64,000 bases of DNA, taken from positions 62,001 to 126,000 of the forward strand of contig NZ_JAAGKO020000012.1 in assembly GCF_027947535.2 (NCBI RefSeq), in the 5' to 3' direction. Source of the DNA: Streptantibioticus silvisoli. GTDB lineage: Bacteria; Actinomycetota; Actinomycetes; Streptomycetales; Streptomycetaceae. The notes below the pieces were generated by a model. It saw only the letters and a list, made by a program, of their open reading frames with translations, did not search any database and was not told the DNA's origin. Position 1 is the first letter of the stretch; every line of letters begins with the position of its first letter. Both the position numbers and the translations under genes were made by a program. Shown piece after piece: positions 58,792 to 64,000 of the stretch.

Positions 58792-59918
58792 AGTCCCATC
58801 CCCCGGGCGATCAGCTGACGCTGGATGTCGGAGGTGCCGGAGAAGGTCGTGGCCGGAAGGGCGTCGCGCAACTGCTCTTCGATCCCGTACTCCTTGAGGT
58901 AGCCGCGGCCGCCGAAGATCCGGGTGGCGTCGAGCGCGGTAGCGACCGCCGCCTCGGAGACGGCGAGTTTCGCCAGGGAGATCCACAGGGAGGGGTCCTG
59001 ACCGCTGTCGATCTCGGCGCAGGCGCGGTACAGCAGGAGCCGGCCGCTCTCCAGCCGCAGTCGCATCTCCGCCAGCCGATCCGCGACCGGCTGGATGTCG
59101 GCCAGCCGCTTCCCGAACTGCCGTCGCTCCCGCACGTGTTGAACGCACTGACCGATGAGCCGTTCTTGCTGGCCCAGGTAGATCGCGAACAGGCAGCAGC
59201 GTTCCCACTGCATCGACGTCTGGAAGACCAACTGCCCCTGCCCCGGACTGGCGATGACCCGGTCGTCCGGCACGAAACACCGGGTGAACACCACCTGGCT
59301 CGACTGGCAGGTCGTCAGCCCGGACTTCTCCATCGGGGGGCCCGCGACAAGACCGGGTGAGTCCTTGTCCACGGCGAACGCGGTCGTGTTGAAGTACGCG
59401 CCCTGCGGATCCGTCGTGGCATACGTGACGTAGAGATCGGCGACCGGCCCGTTGCTGACAAAGCTCTTGACCCCGTCGAGCAGGTACCCGCCGTCGACCT
59501 TGGTGGCCCGGGTGGCCAGCCGGGAGACGTCCGAGCCCGACTCCGGCTCGGTCATGGCGTTACCGGCGATCCATTCACCGGAACACAGCGCGGGCAGCAG
59601 CGCCTTGCGGATCCCCTCGGACGCGAACTCCACCAGCGGGCGGACGCAGGCGAAAAGATGTGCCGCGGCGGCGAAGAGCAGCCCGTTGTCGGCACACCCC
59701 TCACCCGCGGCCTCGAAGAGCAGGGCCGTGTCGAGGGCGCCGAACCCCGAACCGCCGTACTCCTGCGGGACCGCCGCACCGAGCAGTCCCATCGCCGCCA
59801 GGCCCGTCCAGTCGCGCCGGCGAAATCCCGCGGCGGAGGAACCCGCGGACAGGTCCCGCGCGGCGCTCTTCACCCGCGCGTACCGCTGCTGTTGTTCGGC
59901 ACTCCGACTGAAGTCCAT
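58788..59918 (-). CDS. Acyl-CoA-dehydrogenase-like L-prolyl-carrier dehydrogenase
   Basis: 376 aa flavoprotein. It should oxidise prolyl-S-carrier by four electrons to pyrrole-2-carboxyl-S-carrier, as PltE, RedW and PigA do. AMTEPESGSDVS and FVSNGPVADLYV are FAD-binding parts, QTSMQWERCC holds Glu239 at the helix-G base position used by isovaleryl-CoA and prolyl-carrier dehydrogenases, and the C-terminal loop reads FSGTSDIQRQ, lacking the Glu of the medium-chain type. That combination supports the prolyl-carrier subgroup. It overlaps the adenylation gene and follows the KASIII-like gene by 9 bp. Confidence 0.9.
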   Translation of the reverse strand: MDFSRSAEQQQRYARVKSAARDLSAGSSAAGFRRRDWTGLAAMGLLGAAVPQEYGGSGFGALDTALLFEAAGEGCADNGLLFAAAAHLFACVRPLVEFASEGIRKALLPALCSGEWIAGNAMTEPESGSDVSRLATRATKVDGGYLLDGVKSFVSNGPVADLYVTYATTDPQGAYFNTTAFAVDKDSPGLVAGPPMEKSGLTTCQSSQVVFTRCFVPDDRVIASPGQGQLVFQTSMQWERCCLFAIYLGQQERLIGQCVQHVRERRQFGKRLADIQPVADRLAEMRLRLESGRLLLYRACAEIDSGQDPSLWISLAKLAVSEAAVATALDATRIFGGRGYLKEYGIEEQLRDALPATTFSGTSDIQRQLIARGMGL

Positions 59919-59927
59919 GAGATTCCT

Positions 59928-60998
59928 TCAGGAGGCGGTGGCGGGGGAAGCGGCGGCCCGGGCGGCGGTGGACCAGTGCGGGGTCCCGGTGATCTCGATC
60001 ACGGCGCACGCGATGTTCAGCCCGGGGCCCACCCCGAGCATCAGGAAATGGTCGCCCTGCCGCAGCGAACCGTCGAGCAGGAGCTGCTCCAGAGCCACCA
60101 CCTGGTCACTGGCGCCGATATGGCCGACGGTCCGTCCCTGCTCCCATGTCGACAGGGACATCGGCAGGCCGAGCGGCACCATCGCGCGGTCCTCGACCCG
60201 TTCCCGCGACCCGTTGGCGTAGGCGACGCGGGAGACGTCGTCCAGCGTGATCCCGGCCTCGTCGAGCGTGCGGCTCACCAGTTCGTCCTGGGCGGCGACG
60301 AGTTTCAACGGGCCGACCGGGTCGCGATCCGGGCCTTCCAGCCACCGGTGCTTGGAGTTGCCGAAGTCGAGCTTGCCCGGCAGCGTGGCCCCCGGCGGGT
60401 ACAGCGGTTCCGGCCCACGATGCATGGCTTCGTACTCGGGGAGCGTGACCGAGTTGATGGACTTGAGCCGGGCGAACCCCTCCCGCCTGCTGAGGACGAC
60501 GGCGGAACCGGCGTCCCCCATGACGAAATGCGGACTGAAACGCCAGCGCTCCAGCAGGGGCGAGGTGAAGTTGTCCCCGGAGGTGACCAGCGCCGCCTCG
60601 TGGTCGTCCGAGGCCATGAGGTGGGTCGCCGCCAGTTCCAGCGCGGAGAACATCCCCATGCAGCCCTGCCGGATCTCAGCGGCGGTCGCCCGGCCCGCGC
60701 CCGTGTGCCGCTGGACGTAGTACTGCGGGCACCAGCCGTGCGGGCCCTGGTACCACACGCTGACGTACAGCAGGAGGCTCAGCGACTCGGCTTTCTGCCC
60801 GGCCCGTTCGAGAGCCTGCCGGCACGCCCGCACCGCCATCTCCGGCGCCGGTATTTCGCCCGCGACGGTGACACTGGTGATCCCGTATTCCTCCGCCGCG
60901 GTCCGATCGATCAGTTCCCGCTCCACCGCCCACTCAATGGGGACCTGATCGGGCAGAAAGGAGCCCAGGCCGCTGATCAGCACATCGGACGCCTTCAT
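59928..60998 (-). CDS. KASIII-like acyltransferase/ketosynthase, copy 2
   Basis: 356 aa, thiolase fold, clearly related to the copy at 52126-53169. Nucleophile Cys113 in RQGCMGMFSALE; the HQAN position reads AYANGSRERVED and the Asn loop GHIGASDQ. As in copy 1 the standard Cys-His-Asn triad is altered, so acyl transfer is more likely than condensation. It is the first enzyme gene of the chloropyrrole operon. The two copies may hand the pyrrolyl group on in series or form a heterodimer. ATG 60998 has no strong ribosome binding site (CTGGGGC at about 8 nt). Confidence 0.88.
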   Translation of the reverse strand: MKASDVLISGLGSFLPDQVPIEWAVERELIDRTAAEEYGITSVTVAGEIPAPEMAVRACRQALERAGQKAESLSLLLYVSVWYQGPHGWCPQYYVQRHTGAGRATAAEIRQGCMGMFSALELAATHLMASDDHEAALVTSGDNFTSPLLERWRFSPHFVMGDAGSAVVLSRREGFARLKSINSVTLPEYEAMHRGPEPLYPPGATLPGKLDFGNSKHRWLEGPDRDPVGPLKLVAAQDELVSRTLDEAGITLDDVSRVAYANGSRERVEDRAMVPLGLPMSLSTWEQGRTVGHIGASDQVVALEQLLLDGSLRQGDHFLMLGVGPGLNIACAVIEITGTPHWSTAARAAASPATAS

Positions 60999-61208
60999 TG
61001 ACTGCCCCAGATTCTCTTGGCCGCGAAATTATTCGGTGTACCGGCAGACGGGTGAGGGAGTTCCGTTCCGCCCCGGCACGCCGGTTGCCGGCGGCACCGG
61101 CCGAGTCGGAACAGGGGGTGGTGGGCAACGGGGCCCGCACGACGATGCGGCCGACAACAAGGCGGCAGCGATGGTGTGTTGGGCGACGGGGTCCGGGCAA
61201 CGCTACGG

Positions 61209-61403
61209 TCAGTAACGGTGTCCCCGGGACGGTGTGCCGGGCAACGTTGTCGCCCCGGCCGCGACGGCCGTGGCGGAGCGGAGTGCCAAGTCGGGCACGC
61301 GGAGCGAAAGGCCCATATTCAGAACGATCGGCTCTGTCGGGCCTTCGGCGTTGAGCACCATATTGTCCGGAGAGGGCATGCCGCCACTACCAGGTACTGA
61401 CAT
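61209..61403 (-). CDS. Small peptide gene in the leader of the chloropyrrole operon
   Basis: 64 aa. ATG 61403 has GGAGG 10 nt upstream and lies about 50 nt after the predicted transcript start. The peptide is Met/Pro/Asn-rich at first (SVPGSGGMPSPDNMVLNAEG), then hydrophobic (PIVLNMGLSLRVPDLALRSA) and Ala/Thr-rich at the end. No family is recognised. Codon use in the first 30 codons is less GC-biased than in neighbouring genes. It could be a regulatory leader peptide, a small pathway protein, or a frame open by chance. Confidence 0.45.
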   Translation of the reverse strand: MSVPGSGGMPSPDNMVLNAEGPTEPIVLNMGLSLRVPDLALRSATAVAAGATTLPGTPSRGHRY

Positions 61404-61462
61404 GCTGCGCTAGCCTCCGGAACAAGTTCGACCCGACGGCGAATTGCCGTTGCCGAACCGTT

Positions 61463-61491
61463 ATATTACCTTCCGTGTCACCTTGCGTCAA
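61463..61491 (-). promoter_or_regulatory. Near-consensus vegetative promoter for the chloropyrrole operon
   Basis: On the minus strand TTGACG (61491-61486) and TAATAT (61468-61463) are separated by exactly 17 nt, matching the principal-sigma consensus for -35 and -10. Transcription would start near 61456 and run into the small peptide gene and then the KASIII-like gene. Confidence 0.82.
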
Positions 61492-61702
61492 GAGTCGAGT
61501 CAAGTTCAGGCGGATATGCATAAGTAAAGGGAATTCCCGCTCGCGAGGGGACTACTCTTCCCGGTTTGCGGGAACGGAGTCGTTTTGCCCTGCTCGGCCG
61601 AAGCGGGATGCGTGCACCCGCCCGCGATGCCCCCGCGGTGCCGGCCGTGTTGTCGGCGGCACGCGCCGGTGCGCGTCGCCGGCGGGTGGCCTGACGGCGA
61701 CT

Positions 61703-61786
61703 CACGGCGCCTCTCACGGCGCCTCTCACGGCGCCTCTCACGGCGCCTCTCACGGCGCCTCTCACGGCGCCTCTCACGGCGCCGCA
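61703..61786. repeat. 12-nt tandem repeat, six perfect units
   Basis: CACGGCGCCTCT is repeated exactly six times from 61703 to 61774, followed by a partial unit. The 12-nt length keeps any reading frame open. Confidence 0.97.
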
Positions 61787-62088
61787 CGGTCGCTCGCGAA
61801 GGGTGAGATGTGTACGTCGTGCGGTGGGCCCGGCTCCCGTTGGCCGGGCGGAGTCGCGTCCCGCCCTGCTCGCCCGGCCGCCCGCGCGCCACGCAAGCCG
61901 GTGCCGGCGATCCGGGTCCGCACGACGGTGCCGGGTGCGGCGGCGGTGAGGTGAGGCCGGCCTCCGGGAGTTGGAAGGTGCCGCACCCGGTGATCCGGCC
62001 GGGGACGGTCACGACGATGTCGCTGCCGACGACCGCGATGCAAGCGCCGGGGACGCCCGAGCCGCCGGGGCGTCCCGATATTGTTGGC

Positions 62089-62118
62089 GGTGCTGGTGCT
62101 GGTGCTGGTGCTGGTGTC
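62089..62118. repeat. 6-nt tandem repeat (GGTGCT)
   Basis: Four perfect GGTGCT units (62089-62112) and a degenerate fifth, in a non-coding stretch. Confidence 0.9.
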
Positions 62119-62673
62119 TTCGTCGGTGTTGCCCCCGCGCTGCGCCGCCGGGGCCCGCGGGCGGCGGCCGCCGGGTGCATGTCTCGCCGATGCGGGTCGC
62201 GTTGTTGGGCCGGTTCGCTCGGCACCTACGACGAGGCCTACGCCCCCGAGGCCGCGCGAACCGGTGCGGAACATGCCCCTCTCGACCCGGAGACCTCCAT
62301 CGCCGACACACCGCCCGGCCGGTACCGGGACGTCATGGACGGGTTCCGGTCGTCCGTCGCACCGGGGCGTTCGCCGCACCGGAGCGTCATGGACCGCACC
62401 GGATGTCCGTCGCTCCCGGTGGCCCGCCGACTGGCCGGCAGACGTGCCACCCTCGGCGACACGCCGAGGGGGGCGTGCCGCCGCCCGCCGCGCGGGCAGC
62501 ACACTGACGGGGTCCGGGCGCAGGTCCGGGCCGCTCAGGACGTCGGGCGGGTGCGGGGTCCGCGCCCCGCGCGGCGAGCCGCCGGCGACCGTTTTCCTCT
62601 CCCGACCACCCCTTCTCCCTCACCGCCCGGGGCCCGGCGAACGCCGCCCCCCACCATCCGTCTGGAGCACCGC

Positions 62674-63990
62674 ATGTCGCACGACCCGTCCGAGACCCCA
62701 GCCGAGATCGTCACCCGGCTGCGTGCCACCTTCGACGCCGGACGTTCCGCGCCGCTCGCCTGGCGCATCGCGCAACTGCGGGCGCTGCGCACGCTGTTGA
62801 CCGAGGAGGGCGAGACCCTGGCGGCGGCGCTGCGCGAGGACCTCGGCAAGGGGCGCGAGGAGGCGTACCGCACCGAGATCGACTTCACCGTCCGCGAGAT
62901 CGACCACACCCTGGAGCACCTGGCCGACTGGCTGCGGCCGCAGCCCGCGCCGGTTCCGGAGCGGTTGAGCCCGGCCAAGGCCGACACCGTCCTCGACCCG
63001 CTCGGCGTGGTCCTGGTCATCGCCCCCTGGAACTACCCGGTGCAGCTGCTGCTGGCCCCGGTCGTGGGAGCGCTGGCCGCCGGCAACTGCGTGGTGGCCA
63101 AGCCCAGCGAGCTGGCCCCCGCGACCTCGCGCGCGCTGGCCCGGCTGCTGCCCCTGCACCTGGACACCGACGCGGTCGCCGTGGTGGAGGGCGCCGTGCC
63201 GGAGACCACGGCCCTGCTGGCGCAGCGGTTCGACCACATCTTCTACACCGGCAACGGCACCGTCGGCCGGATCGTGCTGCGCGCCGCCGCCGAGTACCTG
63301 ACCCCGGTCACCCTCGAACTGGGCGGCAAGTCACCGGTGTTCGTCGACCGGGGGACCGACCTGGCGACGGTCGCCGCCCGGCTGGTGTCGACCAAGTTCA
63401 TGAACGCGGGACAGACCTGCGTCGCCCCCGACTACGTGCTGACCGACCCGGAGACCGCCCGCGCCCTGGAGGAGCGGCTCGCCGAGGCGGTCCGCGAGCG
63501 GTACGGCGACGACCCGGCGACCGCCGAGGACTACGGCCGGATCGTCAACGAGCGCCACTTCGACCGGCTGTCCGGCCTGCTGGACTCGGGCCGCACGGTC
63601 ACCGGCGGCGTGGGCGACCGGGAGCGGCGCTACCTCGCCCCGACCGTGCTGGCGCAGGTCGAGCCGGACGCGCCGGTGATGCGCGAGGAGATCTTCGGGC
63701 CGATCCTGCCGCTGGTCGAGGTGGCCGGCCTGGACGAGGCCATCGCCTTCATCCGGGACCGCGACAAGCCGCTGGCCCTGTACGCCTTCACCGACTCCGA
63801 CACCACGCGTGAGCGCCTGATCCGCGAGACCTCCTCGGGCGGCATCACCTTCAACCAGCCGGTGGTTCACCTGACCGTCTCCGACCTGCCGTTCGGCGGC
63901 GTGGGCGAGAGCGGGATGGGCAACTACCACGGCCGGTACTCGCTGGAGACCTTCAGCCACCGCAAGGCGGTCCTGGACCGGCGCGGCTGA
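62674..63990 (+). CDS. Aldehyde dehydrogenase (class 3-like, NAD(P)-dependent)
   Basis: 438 aa. It oxidises an aldehyde to a carboxylate. APWNYPVQLLLAP and the Lys of VVAKPSEL bind the cofactor, TLELGGKSP carries the general-base Glu, NAGQTCVAPDY carries the catalytic Cys, and EEIFGPILPL and PFGGVGESGMG are the C-terminal family motifs. Lacking the C-terminal membrane tail of ALDH3A2, it should be soluble. ATG 62674 has GGAG 7 nt upstream; an open frame upstream is not coding-like. It stands alone at the window edge and its link to the polyketide cluster is unclear. Confidence 0.95.
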   Translation: MSHDPSETPAEIVTRLRATFDAGRSAPLAWRIAQLRALRTLLTEEGETLAAALREDLGKGREEAYRTEIDFTVREIDHTLEHLADWLRPQPAPVPERLSPAKADTVLDPLGVVLVIAPWNYPVQLLLAPVVGALAAGNCVVAKPSELAPATSRALARLLPLHLDTDAVAVVEGAVPETTALLAQRFDHIFYTGNGTVGRIVLRAAAEYLTPVTLELGGKSPVFVDRGTDLATVAARLVSTKFMNAGQTCVAPDYVLTDPETARALEERLAEAVRERYGDDPATAEDYGRIVNERHFDRLSGLLDSGRTVTGGVGDRERRYLAPTVLAQVEPDAPVMREEIFGPILPLVEVAGLDEAIAFIRDRDKPLALYAFTDSDTTRERLIRETSSGGITFNQPVVHLTVSDLPFGGVGESGMGNYHGRYSLETFSHRKAVLDRRG

Positions 63991-64000
63991 CCGTACCGGG

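Larger units (their letters stand above)
60999..62673. other. 1.7-kb region with promoter, small peptide and repeats
   Basis: From right to left on the minus strand it holds the promoter at 61463-61491, the small peptide gene at 61209-61403 and a 210-bp leader before the KASIII-like gene. The part 61504-62673 shows no supported gene. It contains a 12-nt repeat array (61703-61786), a GGTGCT run (62089-62118) and a short coding-like minus-strand stretch (GACIAVVGSDIVVTVPGRI, about 61960-62050) that may be a gene relic. Confidence 0.5.

Noticed and set aside
61475-61954. Plus-strand frame encoding repeated His-Gly-Ala-Ser over the 12-nt array
   Set aside because: The repeat keeps all frames open; flanking codons are not coding-like and there is no ribosome binding site.
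61810-62673. Long N-terminal extension of the aldehyde dehydrogenase
   Set aside because: The family starts near ATG 62674, which has GGAG; the extension covers simple repeats.

Overview
The window is high-GC actinobacterial DNA, most likely from Streptomyces or a close relative. The evidence is strong G/C at third codon positions, frequent GTG and TTG starts, 4-bp stop/start overlaps, and families typical of Streptomyces: DUF6907-like proteins, CHAT and NB-ARC/TPR proteins, ECF sigma factors and type I PKS. It reads as accessory chromosome: specialised metabolism, several large signalling or defence-type proteins, many intergenic short tandem repeats, decayed genes, and one probable integration site at the left edge.

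Positions 1-6.1 kb: a DUF6907-like gene is followed by the 3' half of a tRNA-Pro(GGG) gene (1408-1449) and a hairpin. This looks like the outer att site of an integrated element lying to the left. Next come a membrane protein, an ArsP-type permease and a transmembrane Ser/Thr kinase. Positions 6.3-28.6 kb hold three large multidomain proteins of the kind linked to regulated cell death or conflict. They are a caspase-fold/STAND NTPase/WD40 protein with an overlapping serine-hydrolase gene, a CHAT-protease operon with a small Cys-rich protein and a membrane protein, and an alpha/beta-hydrolase/NB-ARC/TPR protein with a possible amyloid-type linker motif. Among them lie hemC, an epoxide hydrolase, a P450 with a TetR regulator, and a secreted protein.

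Positions 28.9-37.0 kb (minus strand): a complete ECF-type uptake system (two ATPases, T, S), then an ATP-grasp ligase, an MFS exporter and a FemAB/GNAT-like enzyme that together suggest a small peptide-like metabolite. Positions 37.8-41.6 kb: a tightly overlapping five-gene operon starts with a 61-aa acidic peptide, followed by three helical unknown proteins (two are paralogues sharing an HTVFHLTDWG motif) and a penicillin-binding/beta-lactamase-fold serine hydrolase. It resembles an undescribed RiPP-like system. Positions 43-45 kb carry a 39-aa hydrophobic peptide with an ideal ribosome binding site, a Gly-rich secreted protein and an ABM-fold monooxygenase.

Positions 45.2-61.5 kb (minus strand): a chlorinated-pyrrole/polyketide cluster. 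A prolyl-AMP ligase, stand-alone carrier protein, prolyl-carrier dehydrogenase and FAD halogenase make a (chloro)pyrrole-2-carboxyl thioester. Two KASIII-like proteins could transfer it, and one KS-AT-DH-ER-KR-ACP PKS, whose KR lacks the catalytic Tyr, could extend it. A methyltransferase, a HAD hydrolase and an ECF sigma factor complete the set. A near-consensus promoter (61463-61491) drives the upstream end through a small peptide gene. The window ends with an aldehyde dehydrogenase on the plus strand.
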